64,000 bases of DNA from Exobasidium rhododendri (GCA_026210745.1 CP110631.1:1612001-1676000), one strand, 5' to 3'. Counted from the stretch's first letter, positions 15,618-28,672 are shown. Notes: generated by a model from the letters alone, not told the origin. A program made the numbers and translations.

Positions 15618-16384
15618 GAGGGCTGTCGATCACATCTATGAAAGAGATCTGAAGACGTTCATACGGGTGGATTGAGGGTGGGGAATGCTGTGATCAAGCG
15701 AGAGGAGGGCGCGATTCGCTATCACACGAGCCCTTTCGGTCCGCGCTACGAAGTACTGCTATGAGGAAGTTCGATACCCTTTCATTAAGGAACAAGAGAT
15801 AGCCAGTGACGAGGTAACAGGACGCAAGAGAAGGAGAGAGTAGAAAGAAGGAAAGGGAAGAGGAGAAGAGGAGAGAGAGGAGCTGATTAGTAGCAAATGC
15901 CACGTTCTTGAGTTAGCATTGTATGTGGCAGAACAAGGCGAAACGATGCCCTGAGGAGTAGATGATAATCAGAGGGGTTGCAAAGTCCTCGAGATGTGTC
16001 CCGTGCATTGGAGACATCACACTGGGAGCTGGATGGTATTTGGTGACACAGATCTGAGGATGTGCGGTCGGGTGTGTAGCAGGAAAAGGAGGAAGGAGAT
16101 AGCTGACCTAGCAAGGGACGACTGCTCGTGTTAGATCGAGTCTTTACCACTTCCTCCTTCCTGTTCACTTTGCCACTATTGAAAGACCACTCACACAGCA
16201 AATCACAATCCGATGTTGCCAGTGCTGTCTCGCTTTAATGGGATCTGATTTGAAAGAACTTGCATGCCTGCCATTCTTGATGATACAACTGTGAGAGGGA
16301 GTGGACGGCAGAAGCAGAGGGGAGGATCATTCTTGCCCACCTTGACCTCGACCCGAGGGACGCTGTGTTTGCATCGCTTGTTTG
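15618..16384. other. Convergent 3' gap
   Basis: 767 bases between the JmjC stop and the RRM-protein stop. It holds purine-rich tracts (about 15830-15880) and two short minus-strand open frames without domains. It is most likely the two 3' untranslated regions. No gene is supported. Confidence 0.5.
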
Positions 16385-17991
16385 TCAATGAGGAGAGCCT
16401 TGTTGTTGTTGATGTTGCTGCTGCTGCATGGCTTGAGCTTGAACTTGAGCATGAATCGCCTGAGCCTGGGCTGCTTGCATCTGTTGGATCGTCGCCGCAT
16501 CAAGAGGGTTTGCCATCTGACCGCCTTGATAGCCGCCAGGGAATCCATACTGTGGCATACCATACATGGGCTGAGGAGGTGCCTGGACAGTCACGATGCG
16601 ATTAGAGGAGATGGGACACCAATAAGAAGAGGGGAGGAGAAGAGGCTTTAAGGTCTTTCGATCCAGCCAAGCTCCCTTTTTCCTCGCACTACTCACCATG
16701 TTGCCGTAACCACTAAGTTGCAACCCTTGCCTCAACGCTCCCAGCATCACACTTTCATTTCGATCCTTTCCCCATCCACACTTTATGGGACGACCGCAGG
16801 CAACCTGACCAGCTAGATTCACAATCGCACTGGCAGCATTCTCGTGCGTGTCCAATTTGACAAAGGCAAAACCTCGATCGGCTTGCATTCGGATTTCCAC
16901 AATATAGCCGTAATGAGAAAAGAGGGGAATCAGATCGTTTTGCTGATCATCAGAGACTTTGTCAGAATTTCATGCCAGTCATACAATATCACGACGATCG
17001 TGTCTTCATGACTCACAGTGGCAAACGGGGGAATATTGCCGACGTAGACGGTGGTGTTGTGAGGCGGTGAGCCTGCCATAGCTTGATCAAAGGTGATGGG
17101 TGTGCCGGAAGCAGCTCCACCAGTCGGAGGCATGCTCGTGGCCCCTATCGCAATGCCACCCATTCCTCCGAAGACGTTAGTGGCGGCAGCCATTGATCGG
17201 CTTTGCATCATTCCCGGCGATTGTTGCTGAGTCGGCGCTTGCGAACGTTGATTAGCCCAATTGACTCGAATCGCTCTCGAGCCCAACCATTCACCATTCA
17301 TTGTCGCCATCGCCTGCTCTGCATCCGACTTGTCCCGAAAGGCTACAAATCCGTACCCTCTTGATTTCCCGCTGGCAATGTCCCACATCACTCTTGCTTC
17401 GCTGACTGTGGGAAAGTTCTGAAATGCTTGACGAAGCATGAAATCGTTGACTTCCGGTGACAAATCTCCCACAAAGACGTGGAAATGGCCAGAAGTGTTT
17501 TCCTTGTTCGTGTCTAATAGGGCATTACCATTCCTTTGACTGTCTACAACCGCAGCAACCCAAGCGCCGCCAGAAGTGTGATTGTTGGCCATCACACCAG
17601 GTATAGAATTGGTAGAATGACCGCCTGAAGAGGTGAGATTGGATCCAGTGCCGCCCGTGGCCCAGTCTACTTTGATCTCCGAGTCGAGCAGCTTACGACC
17701 GTTGAGTGTTTGCAAGGCCAACTCTGCCGATCGTAGATCAGCATACTCTACAAAGCCATAATTGAGGGCGCCTTGTTGCAGATTACGCTGATCGGGGACA
17801 ATCTTGGTAGAGACGATTGGCCCGACACCTCCAAAGACTTCCCTGAGCATAAGATCGTTGACTTGCTGGCTCAATTGACCAACGTAGAGGTATGGTCTCC
17901 GAGATACGGCCCGCTGGCCAGGACTTTGCATGCCCTTGTTTGGCGACATTGCTCCGGCAATACCGGGTGAAGTGAGACCAGATTGCTGCAT
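16385..17991 (-). CDS. PUB1: PUB1/TIA1-type RNA-binding protein with three RRMs
   Basis: Three exons (17017-17991, 16697-16942, 16385-16582) give 472 residues. RRM1 (about 33-110) has RPYLYVGQLS and YGFVEY. RRM2 (about 168-245) has FHVFVGDLSPEV and SRGYGFVAF. RRM3 (about 315-395) is split by intron 16943-17016 and carries TTVYVGNIPP and RGFAFVKLDTHE. The tail is rich in Gln, Met and Gly with CAA/CAG runs, a prion-like composition found in Pub1 and TIA1. The family binds U-rich mRNAs, stabilises transcripts and enters stress granules. The third intron boundary at 16583 retains the GNM|APPQPMYG junction. Confidence 0.92.
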
Positions 17992-19863
17992 AATGAAGAC
18001 CCAAGAATTTGTTGCAGTCGATGCTGGAATAAAAGAGGACTTCTAGATGATATCGGCGGCGGCAAGAGGATGAGAGAAGAGAAGAGAAGACGTATAAATT
18101 AGAAGAGGTGAGAGAATGAAAAGCGTGTGGTTATCAATGGGCGCACTGCTGTCGTCCGACAAAGATTAGGACGAAGATGTTGTTGAGGCAGATGACGAAG
18201 ATGGCAGATGTTGACCAGATTGGTGCAGAAGAAAAAATGAATTCGAGTGGTAGGAGAGAGAGAGAGAGAGAGTGAGGAGGAGAAGGGAGAGGAAAAGGTA
18301 AGCTTTGTGGTATACGCCCCAGCACGCCTGTTTCCGCCACACTTCACCATTTCGACAGGGCCGCCCGCCTGATCATGGCCGAGACGAAGAGAAAGTGGGC
18401 GAAGGCACGGAACAAGCGCTTGCCGTTTCTCTTCTCCCAATGTTGCAAAGCTATGCTACACACGTACACACACCTCCCCTTCCCCACTCCAGGCGTGTCA
18501 CACAGCGACACCGCCAACACCTCCACCACTGCCACCATCGCCCGACATCTCGACTCACCTCTGCTTGCGTTCCTTTGAGGAGAGGGGGATCGATTGGCAA
18601 AGGGGACCTTATCACCAACGATAGAGGAACAATTTTCACGCCTGCCTTCGTCACACAAGTACTAATTACTTGGGTCGTACTTGCCGAAGTGCTTCTCTTT
18701 TAATCTCCTCTCGCAACGGACAAAGATCGGAAAAGGGAAAAGCAAAAAGCCAGTATAGCTTCTCTCTCCCTCTCCCTCTCCCACTGACTCTCAGATATAG
18801 ACAAGCTACCGTGCGCCTTTCTAATGCGAATTTTAGAAGTAATTTAAATGGACCCGATAATTAATTTCCCAACTTCTTCCAAGGAAAGAAAAGGGTCGTT
18901 GGCGAACGCGAGCTAGCTGTCAGCCAGATCAAAAAGAAGGGTTGAAGGGTCCAATGGGGCTTTCTGGTTTGCTAGTCTGTCTTGGACAAATTTCGGAAAG
19001 AGGGGGAGGCCCGTCGAGGGTAGTGTGGAGAAGGTCCTTTTAATGGATGGTGTAGGACGGGAAGGTGTAGGGAGGGAGGTACGGTAAATACTGCCGAAAG
19101 TCGAAAGCTAAATCTTCGAGAAGCCGCGGGGATGTCAGTCAAACGAGGGGTGGAGGGAACGGCAAAGCTGAACAGAGAGATTGCGAGAGGAGGAAAGCGG
19201 AGGGACAAGGGGTCGCAGAAAGACAACTTCAGCTCCGTAATGGTCTAAGGAAGATCAAAAGAGGCAGGGGATATGGGAGAAAGGTCCCAGCGATAGAGCG
19301 ATGATGTTGAGTGTAGTCAGACTCAAAGCCAAGTGACGCAACGCACTCGAACAAAAAGAAACACGGCAGAGAGAGACCGTCCTTTCCTTGTGCTCCTGCT
19401 GAGGCGGACCCACCAGGTGTCGTTAGTAGTACCGTCGCTTTGTGAAGGTACTGCTCTCGCTCTTGTCAAAGGATCTCAAGACTAACTGTCGTCTCCTTGT
19501 CGCTATCATACTGCCCAGCGATGCTGCTTTTAGTCTGTGGCATCCGTTCGATTTGGGTATAAGACGATTAAAGTGTCCCGCTCTATTTAGGAGCCGACGA
19601 CTTGTGCACGTCGGTCAATCCCAAGTCAGCAGAAATTATTCCAGCGACGCAAACGCGGTCGCGGTGAGGAAATGGCCGAAGGAAAGGAGACGCGATTTAT
19701 CGTTACGACTCGAAATGAAAGCATACAGGCAAGTTGTCTTACTTACCTCTGAAGGTTGTTTTCTATTCACGCGCCGGATAAGCATTATAGTGGATTCTTA
19801 TGGATAGAAGGAGGTGTACAGTAGTAAATCATGCTCTTGTTGAGTTGTGCATCTCAGCTTTCG
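17992..19863. other. 1.9 kb intergenic region
   Basis: It lies between the RRM-gene start and the NIC96 3' end. A (GA)n run (18254-18272) and CT-rich stretches near 18765 suggest a promoter or leader of the RRM gene. Several short open frames (for example 18305-18703) show no domain and no coherent splice chain. Nothing else is seen. Confidence 0.5.
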
Positions 19864-22800
19864 TCAATGTAGGTAGACATCCAGTCGAGTCAATTGACTG
19901 AACGTGCTAGGCTCGACTCTCAGCCGTAGCATACCAGCAAAGAGCATCAGTGATCTAGCCTTGTTACGGTATTCGGCCATTCGCTGTGCAACAGAGGAAA
20001 TAGACGAGGTTAAGTACACGATCTCCACGTTGGCTTTCCTCTTCTCGACTACTCACCTGCTGCCGATTGCTATCACCGAATGGCATATCTTTCAGGGTCA
20101 GATACAGCTTCGAGATGCAGTGCATGGCTAGTAGTAGAATTTCACTGAAATTTTTGCCAATATTATCGTCGATGTCTTTGAACGATTCCGCCTTTCTGGT
20201 GATGGTCACTACATCCCCCTTCAAAGGGACGACGTCCAGAGATTCCAGCACATTGAGCGTCTTTTCCCACTCATTCTTAGAAAAGAGTTGAAAGCAAGTC
20301 TTCAGAGTGAGAAGAATTCGACAAGTTTCCCTCTTGCGAGGTGAGATGGAGCGTTGAATGTGATTGTGCTTTTCGTAATTGTCTAGAATAGATTTGGCAA
20401 GCCGACCGATATCCTCGACGACCGAGAGAGAGGCAGTTGCACTGGTCGAATCTGCATTATTGACGGCGTGGTGATTCGCCGGCTCGACCAAAGACATACT
20501 GAGCTCTCTATTGACAACGTCGATGACTCGATCGTACTCTTCTGCAATGTTGTACAGCAAGATGGCATCTCGAGTTCGATTTTCGTTTTCAGCTTGCAAA
20601 GCGGCCGATCCCACGATGTTGGATAGGAATTCCCTCGAATCGTGTAATCGTATGAGCTTCAAATGCCGTTCAATCAGTCCAGGCGTCTTTGTACCGTCGT
20701 TGCGAACATCACCTAACAATTCAAAGTACTGTCTTGAATCTACTACGAGAGCCCGAATCAAGTCGTGGCATCTTCTCTTCTGTTCGTCTCCTATCGGTCG
20801 CTTGCAGTCTGCATTCAGACAGAGAAGATAGACGTACTGAAGTGCCATCTTTGCGTCTGACTTGGCGAAAAGACGAATGTACTTCTGAATTAGCTTGGCG
20901 AAGTCAATCATCATTATCTCTTGACCCGTACTAGGGTTGACGGCAGATGTGATGTAGTCGATGTGTGATACGTTGGATTGAGCGGGAATCCGGAGCAGAC
21001 CGTAATAAGTCAAAGCTACAGCGAAGTTGACGGCATCCACTTGATATTGAGGCCGGGAATAAAGAAAGTCGATCGACCTCTCGAATTGACCGCACAGCAG
21101 TAAAAGCATGAAATAATGCAACGGCCGATTTCCTTTTGCATCAAAGTGTTTTTCGCCATACTTCACCACTTTCGCACCGAGATCCTGCAATGTAAATTGA
21201 TCACGCAAAGAGTCAAAGCCCCCAAATTCCGGCCTCTCTGCTTCCTCTCCCCCGCTTTCTCGCACTAGTGACAATTGCAACCAGAGCCAGGTCTCTGTAT
21301 CTTTTGTCACAGCAGATGGGAAGCTCTTGTTGACATCGATCCTGCCGATTAGCCGATACAAGGACTGCTTGTATACATCAATCGAGTTAGCATCCGACGA
21401 CACTAGTCCCGAGCCTCTGAAGCGAGAATTGTATTCTGCCACAAATCGATCGCCGAGTACTTTGGAGAGTTTGCCATCAGCGCTGTTCAACCAGGCTGTG
21501 AAGAATGAAAGGAATCCGCTGCCATTATTGCCGCTATTGGCAGCTGATCCATCCAAACGTCGGAAAGCTTCCTCATTCTCGCCTACGAAATCAAGAGCAG
21601 CTGCAGCATTTCCGGAACAAAGGAGGTAGAAGATCGTCGACCAAGCTGGAACGTTGCCATACGATGTCATAATCATTTCCAACTCTGGCGACCACTTGCC
21701 ATCTCGATCGGTGAAGGTCACTCGTTGAAAAGCTATAATCTTGCTCACAATATTAGGCCTGCCCCCCAACTGAGCTTTCACAGGATTCGCAGCAATCCCA
21801 TTCTCTATATGGCTTGTCAAGTGTCGATTGAGGAATTTCAAAGCACCAGCTACCAACGTCTTTCGTAATTCTCTGCTTTCCAGTTCGCCGCTCCTTTGAC
21901 TCTCTGTGCCGACGTACGCACTTGCGTACTGGCGCTCCCGAATGGCAATGCCCTTAAATTCACCGTCCTGTACATCGCTCTCTCCTATCAAGAACGACAA
22001 TGCTTGCCAACAATCGTACACGTCCTGACCACTTTGAGCTCCTTCTTGCGTACCAGCCCCTGCTGTCAGCGCAGTTGACTTTATGGAATCACCGTATGCA
22101 GAGGCTAAAGCAAAAGGGGTCGAATCCAGTCGATATTCATTAAGCCTCTCCACGACTCCCTGATACTTTGTCACCCTTGCGTTGCCAATGCTTCCCACCC
22201 CGCCTCCTCCTTGAACTTGGCCGAGCTCAGATCGGCCGGAGGCGAAGCCACGAGAAGCCCGGAAAGAATTCTCCTCCATACCACCGCGAACACTTGCTCC
22301 GAATCTAGCCTCTGAACTTCTACCTGTGTCTTGATGTTGACCCAGCTCCTCTAGAATTCTCATCTTTTGCTGCTCCCAATCCCTCGTTTGTGCTTTTGCC
22401 AGGTTGCGATGAAAGTCGTGAAGTGTCTCCCTCCTTCCTTCTTCAATGGCAGATAATATGACTTGCTCATGAGAATGGCGCAGATATGACTATGGAGATG
22501 TCTGATGTCAACTCATCTTCCATAAGATTACGCCTCACACGACGACAACTCACATTGACATCAGTGTCGTATATAGGTTGCAGCGGCTCGAAAGCATTGG
22601 CGATATCAGTGTGGTTGATCGTATCTGCTAAACCACTGGCATCGATACCTCCATTAGCTAGAAAGAAGTGCGCCTTTGCGTCGTTTCCGATCTCCGCTCC
22701 CGATGACGAGGATGCTCCAATTGTCGTTGCCCTAGCTTGAGCTAGCTTTCTGGATTGAGCTTCGATCTGGTCTAGTCCCAAGTGTATGCTAGGCAAGTCT

Positions 22801-22913
22801 GCTCTTGAGCCACCTAAATTCGTATTCAATTTCCTTGATTGTTGCAGCAAGTCTGCTAGCGACGGCTGAGCCGAAGAGGAAGGTCCTCCCAGCATGTCCA
22901 TGTGCGTATCCAT
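19864..22913 (-). CDS. NIC96: NIC96/NUP93 nucleoporin
   Basis: Three exons (22554-22913, 20057-22489, 19864-19983) give 970 residues. Nic96 (Nup93) is an inner-ring scaffold of the nuclear pore that anchors the Nsp1 complex. The N-terminus has LADLLQQSRKLN, the signature opening. The exon 1/2 junction gives FEPLQPIYDTDVN|SYLRHSHEQVILSAIEEGRRE, typical of the family. The long alpha-solenoid follows (for example YGLLRIPAQ and MIDFAKLIQKYIRLFAKSD). The last 40 residues are in a separate exon (KARSLMLFAGMLRLRV...LTRLDV), without which the frame would end early. Its start is 71 bases from that of the HECT gene on the other strand. Confidence 0.96.
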
Positions 22914-22984
22914 TGCTATGCTAAGCTACTTTGCTGGCGAGGTTGAGTCGAAGGAAGAGGAAGAATAGACGTCCCTCATTTGAC

Positions 22985-25501
22985 ATGACGTTGGCTTCTC
23001 CAAGTTGAGCTGTTGACGCGCAGGAAGGCGCCTCGTGACTTTTCTTCCTTGCGCTCTCTTCTTCCTCCACTGTCAGGAATCAACGTTTGGTCGTCCAGAA
23101 AGAACGTCTCCGACAATTTTGAGATTGAAAGGGCGCACAATCGACACTTCTGGGACAGAGAGCGACGGTATTACCTTCAGCTAGTTCGTCAACGCGGAAG
23201 AGGGTTAGTTCTCCCCGATCTTGTTAGACATTTACAAGCAAAGAGCGGGCTACAGAAGATTCGGGGGAACAGCATATCACAACAGGACGTAACCTCACTT
23301 CCAGTAAGCGGGCTTGGTTTCCAGGATTATTTCATGTCCGAGTAAGTGTATGCTAAGTAGATGACAGTAGTGTATTGTTAACGATGTCCCTTCTTCCTTT
23401 TTCGTAGTGAAAGGTCAGGATCAGAGGAGCGGCAGCCACCCCTGCCCAGCTTCTCAGGAGGTAGCTTGCCAGAGGTGCTTTCATCGGCGCTTGGAGCTGC
23501 AACTGGTGAAGCTTCAGGGAGCGCACTTCCTCTCAGCGTCCCTGCTATGACAGATATTGTTGACGAGAGAAGAACGGAGCCGTCTTCTGCAGCGAGCGGA
23601 GCAGGTCTTGACTCTGTAATGGCCTTCCCAGCATCGCTCTCTTCGGCTTTAGAGAACTCTTCGGACCCAAGCACAAATCATGTAGAGGGTAGCGTGCAAC
23701 AGGAACTAATCAGAAGGGAAGACAAAGCGAGTGAAATAGTCAATGGGAAGCAGAAAGTAGAAAGTGAGGAAGAAAGAAAGCTGGCGGACATTTACGAAAA
23801 CTTCGATTTTGAACCTATCTGGGATAGGCTCAGTCAGGTTTTGACAAGGTTAAGAGGGGATCCAAATGCAGCGCAAATCCTCTTACCACTAATAGAGGTA
23901 TGTAAGATCGAATGGACGAAGGCTGACGAGGAGTGCTCTTTCGCTTACATTAGAGCGCTTCATGCAGAGCTTAATGGTTATCTCAAAACATGCAGCCACA
24001 TCAGATCCCCCACCTGGGTCGAGTGCCTCCGCTCGAGGATCGGTCTCGCCTTCAACAGAAAAGCCGCCCATACTCCAAACGAAGAAAGAGATTCTATATG
24101 CTGGGTTTTTCAAATTCACAGAACGACATAGAAAGATCTTGAATGTCATGGTACGGCAGAACCCTTCACTGATGTCTGGATCGTTCAGTCTGCTAGTTCA
24201 CAACCCAAAGGTTCTCGACTTTGACAACAAGAGGAACTACTTTACACAGCAACTTCACAAAGGTCGAAAGGAACACTATACACCCTTACAGTTATCTGTG
24301 CGTAGAGAGCATGTGTTTGCTGATAGTTTTATGCGACTACAACGTCATACTGGGCCCGAAATCAAACATGGCAAGCTCAATGTTCGATTTTGGCACGAAG
24401 AAGGAATCGACGCAGGTGGCGTCACGCGAGAGTGGTTCTCCATCTTGGCAAGAGCAATGTTCAATCCAGATTATGCCCTCTTTGCTCCATGTGCAGCTGA
24501 CAGGACTACCTACCAGCCAAACAGAGCTAGTGCCATCAATCCAGATCATCTGGCCTTCTTCAAATTCGTGGGGAGGGTCATTGGAAAGGCGATCTACGAT
24601 GGAAGATTGCTAGACGCCTACTTTACTCGGTCGTTCTACAAGCACATCTTGGGTAAGGCGGTAGATTATCGAGATTTAGAATCGATCGATCCAGAGTACT
24701 TTAAAAGTCTAGACTGGATGTTGGAGAACGACATTACCGACATTCTTGACCTGACGTTCAGTGTAGACACCGAAGAGTTTGGAGAGACGCAAGTGATTGA
24801 TCTCAAGCAAGGCGGAAGTGCCATTGCTGTTACTGAGCAGAACAAGCAGGAGTATGTTCGGTTGGTCACGGAGCAAAGGATGACCCTGTCTATTCGCAAG
24901 CAGGTAGGTGCTAAAGAGGATTTCGCGATGTGTGTGCTTTAACGTTGTACTACTTCTGACACTTCTAGCCCGCAGATCGACGCTTTTTTGGAAGGCTTCC
25001 ACGACGTAATACCGCATGAGTTGATTCGCATCTTCACCGAGCAGGAGCTGGAGTTGCTTATTTCCGGACTGCCCGACATTGATGTGAATGCATGGAAGAA
25101 CAACACGGAGCTGCATGGATACAGTGCTAGTGATCCTGTGATCCAGTGGTGGTGGAGAGCAGTGCGATCGTTTGATCAGACAGAGAAGGCGAAGCTACTG
25201 CAATTCATCACGGGTACGAGCAAAGTCCCACTAGAAGGCTTTGCTCACCTTCAAGGTGTGCAAGGAACTCAACGTTTCAATATCCACAAAGCATACGGGG
25301 CCGATCGACTGCCAGCAGCGCATACCTGGTGAGAGAGATGACGTACAGCTATGATGCTTTCCTGTTCGAGCTGACCAACTACCTTTGACTTCACTCAGCT
25401 TCAACCAATTGGACTTGCCTCAATACGAATCTTACGAGAAACTGCGATCTCAATTACTTCTCGCTATGAACGAAGGTGGTGAAGGGTTTGGCTTCGCGTA
25501 G
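22985..25501 (+). CDS. Short TOM1/HUWE1-type HECT E3 ubiquitin ligase
   Basis: Six exons: 22985-23003, 23077-23341, 23408-23897, 23968-24903, 24976-25328 and 25399-25501, giving 721 residues. The C-terminal 500 residues match the end of Tom1/HUWE1: [14 protein letters not shown]...[15 protein letters not shown], then a complete HECT domain with [29 protein letters not shown] (catalytic Cys688) and the family ending EGFGFA. The usual 2,500-4,000-residue helical-repeat region upstream is absent, because NIC96 starts 71 bases away. Instead there is a short basic segment of about 90 residues (for example [18 protein letters not shown]) that I do not recognise, then a Ser-rich linker. The first exon, using a weak GTTGAG donor but a strong pyrimidine-rich acceptor (23076), is my reconstruction. 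The intron at 25329-25398 splits the catalytic Cys codon. Confidence 0.85.
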
Positions 25502-25735
25502 AGGGTTCATTTCCCTCCTAAAATTTTCCTCGCTCATAACCCTACTACCATATTTTCCATCTTTCCGCCATCTATACAATACCATCACTCAACGGGTCTC
25601 TCATATAACATCATACTCTTCACCCTCTACTTTCTGCTATCAAAATTCAAATCGGCATGCACTAGAGTGATCTCCAATTTCCCTTCACTCGATACGGTAT
25701 TAATACAATCCTGTTCTGGAATCATAGGGAAGCAA

Positions 25736-27456
25736 TCACCCTAGTCGATCAAGAAGATCATTGCCTCCCGCTCCTCGCATGCGTTCGGATAGTGATTGCG
25801 ACATCCTTTGCTCGAGGCTTTGATTGATATTTTGCGTCTGCCTTCGGTTGTCTTCCCCTCCTTTTGTACCCCAACGTTGCTCGTAAGGCGAGCCACGACT
25901 GCCATTATTGGCGTCATCCCAAGCACTAGGCGCTTTCATTCTTCCTCTTCCCTTGACTTTGACAGCGCTGCCTCCCTTTCCGTTCTCCCTTGGATACCCC
26001 TTATCGTAATTCGCTCTTGCTCTCACGGGCGAAGCAGAACGCTCCCTTCGATTGCTATCTAATTCTTCGTCGAGTGCATCCATCGTCATGCGTCCACGTC
26101 TTTCAGCACGACCGCCTCTTCGCCCATCAGGTAGAGAACGATGCTGCGATGGCCTTGAAAGAGGCATCACTTCGTTTTCTGCTCCTCTCCAAATGTCTAA
26201 ATCGGCGTCTAGATCATCCATCGCTGCTTGCCTGTTTCCTCTTCCTCTTCCCGTGTCTGCCGAATCGTCCCACTTAGATTTGTCCGCTCGCCTGGATTTC
26301 ACATTAGATGGCAGCAATTCCAACCTGTCGTCGATTCCCCCCACATTCAGCAGCTTCGTTACTACCTCTTTTCCAGCATCATTACCATGCTCTTGATACC
26401 ATTTACTTTGTTTTGCTGACTTACTCGGCTTGACATCCATACTTTCTAATGCCCATCGCACCCACATACAACCTCTTAATTTCTGAAGTTTAACCTGTTC
26501 AGGTTTCCCCATTTCGTTCTTTCGATCTTCGGCTTCCATTTCTCGATAGATCTCTGGCACGTCTAAAGGAAGATCGCTCTGAGCATCCTCTCGACCTACA
26601 TCGTGAGCTCTCCGAGCTTCTGCTGCTGCATCCTTTTCAGGTGCAGTGTACAATTTGGCTGGGATACGATATGCCTTTCGATTTGTCAGCAGACCTTGTA
26701 CAAAGATTGGACTCCACTCTTCGTTGTCTTGCTCTTGATTTGTTGGATCGTCCAGCCTCTTCTTTCGGTTTACGGCTTCGTCCAGGACTTGGTCATTAGG
26801 TAGGGGTATCAAAGGACTGTAGCTCGTACTAACGGCCGGACACAGATACTCAATCGCAAGCCGAGCCGCGCTGGAGTCACTAAAGACTACATTGCAGCTC
26901 GAGTCATCGATCCACTCCAATCCTAATGGCTGCGCTCCGTAATGAGTGATGTATGCGAAGAGGCGAGAGGTAGAACATTGACTGACAGGTGTCCCAGAAA
27001 GGTGCAGCACTGAGTATCTAATATCTTGTCCACCCCCGATGGCAGCAGGTGTTTCTGGCAGGGGAGAGTCATCTGGAGCGCATGTAGATATGCGCATGCT
27101 ACAAATAAGCATCCACCCAAAACACTTGTACGTGGACCACATCCCTCACCTTCTGGGCCTAGATGGTCTAACGTTTCTACCTCTCCCAGACTGCTGACGC
27201 CGCGATTAGCACCTGCCGAGACACCTTCTTCGCGAGGTAGAGGGTAGAACCTGGTCCCCGAAATACCCTGCTTGAGCTCTAGCAACTTCCTCATCTTTTC
27301 ACCCTCAAAATCAGCTTCATCCCCCTGATACTGATTCGCCCAATCCTGCATTTCAGCATCCATCTCCTCTTCATCTCTCATTTCAACGCCATTCTCCCTC
27401 TCTCTCTGCATGTCTGCCTCACTAGGATCACCGTAGTCGAGCGTAACATCGTTCAT
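25736..27456 (-). CDS. NCBP3-like nuclear cap-binding subunit
   Basis: Two exons (27150-27456 and 25736-27072) give 547 residues. NCBP3 pairs with the cap-binding scaffold to help mRNA export in animals. Seen: an acidic N-terminus; the RRM-like core YSVLHLSGTPVSQCSTSRLF...LEWIDDSSCNVVFSD, whose WLDD/SCNVV pattern is the family mark; then near residue 300 MWVRWALESMD...SAKQSKWYQEHGN, matching the second conserved block. The tail is rich in Arg, Gly and Asp with RGRM and RGG repeats, likely disordered and RNA-binding. The acceptor at 27073 restores frame; a nearer one would not. The protein is missing from budding yeast. The family call rests on two short blocks. Confidence 0.78.
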
Positions 27457-27686
27457 GGCGGAAGCTTGTGTCTGAGTCCAGTCTTACCAAGCAGGTGATA
27501 CTTTCCCACTTTTCGAGACACAGCACGACGATACCTTGCCAGAACGAATGGAGGATGAGAGGAGGAAGAGAGAAAAAGCAAAAGCCTAATTAGTAGCATG
27601 GGCCTTTAGGCGCACATGTTGCTCGCGTCTCTTGACTGGCTCTCTCCACTATCATACCATCTCTTCTCAAAGTGACAAAGTGACAA

Positions 27687-28672
27687 ATGACAACGATAAA
27701 CCCAATAAATGCTCCTCCGGAGCGGGTTTCCCTTGGACAGACAGTACCAGTTCCCTCCCACGTACTTCCGTCACATGCAACAATATCTCAGACCAGCTTG
27801 AATGGCGCAACAAGCTCTCAAGGTCCATCATCCTCGCATAGCGGCCCTCAATCCTCTTCGCTCGTCAATCCTACCACTCTAGCCCTCTCCCTACCTCACT
27901 CCACCCAATCTCTTCCCATCATTCAAGTGGACTCACAAGCTCTGCACTATCTGACTTTGGAGATGCCAAATACACTGCGGGCAGGTGCCAAGAAAAGTCT
28001 CCGCAGGAGGAAGCGAGGTGTAGCATCTCTTCGGGAAGCCGGCTTCAACGTTGATGGCATGCTGGGTCCCGCTGATGCCACAACGCCAGAAGAGCTAGAA
28101 GGAGAGGTCATCATAAGACTGGAAGCAATCGGAAGTCATGTGGGAGCTAATTTTGCAGAACGGTGAGGTCTTCTTTGCAAACAATCTTCTCGGTCAAGCA
28201 TGTTGCTAAATCTTCTACATCTTTTCCCCCTCCTCTATGTCGATGTAGACTGTCTCGGGATAGGACAAGCTTCCTCACAACGCTGGATGTCTTGAAATTC
28301 ATTTGCAAGGATGTTTGGACAGCTATATGGGACAAACAGGTTGACAATCTTCGAACAAATCATCGAGGAGTATATGTTTTGCAAGACAATCACTTCAAAC
28401 CTCTCTTTCGACTCTCTTTACCTAATTCACCCACCGTCTCTCAAGAGCTCGTCACGATCTCCAAATTGCAATTGGCCTTTCCTGTGGGCATCATCCGAGG
28501 TGCGCTTGCTCGACTTGGTGTTACTAGTAGTGTAGTAGCAGAAACGAATCAAATTCCGCAATGTGAGTCTTTGACGTGCGCTCCGACGCTCTCGTTGAGA
28601 TGATGACGTTCTTACTGTTTTGCATATTCATCAGGCACCTTTCATGTCAAGACGACCACACAGAGACCATAA
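27687..28672 (+). CDS. TRS33: TRS33/TRAPPC6 subunit of TRAPP
   Basis: Three exons (27687-28162, 28249-28562, 28635-28672) give 275 residues. TRAPP is the tethering complex and Rab exchange factor of ER-Golgi traffic; Trs33 is one of its Bet3-fold subunits. The first 85 residues are Ser/Pro-rich and not conserved. The Bet3-fold part runs from LHYLTLEMPNTLR to the end, with TLDVLKFICKDVWTAIWDKQVDNLRTNHRGVYVLQDN and AFPVGIIRGALARLGV, both strongly typical. Exon 3 supplies only the last residues (CTFHVK...). Divergent from NCBP3 across 230 bases. Confidence 0.95.

Noticed and set aside
18305-18703. 132-codon open frame upstream of the RRM gene
   Set aside because: No domain, low-complexity His/Thr/Pro composition and overlapping frames on the other strand.
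4902-25501. A functional adaptor-ligase pair of SSH4 and the HECT gene
   Set aside because: PPxY motifs bind WW domains of Rsp5; the HECT ligase here is of TOM1 type and shows no WW domain.
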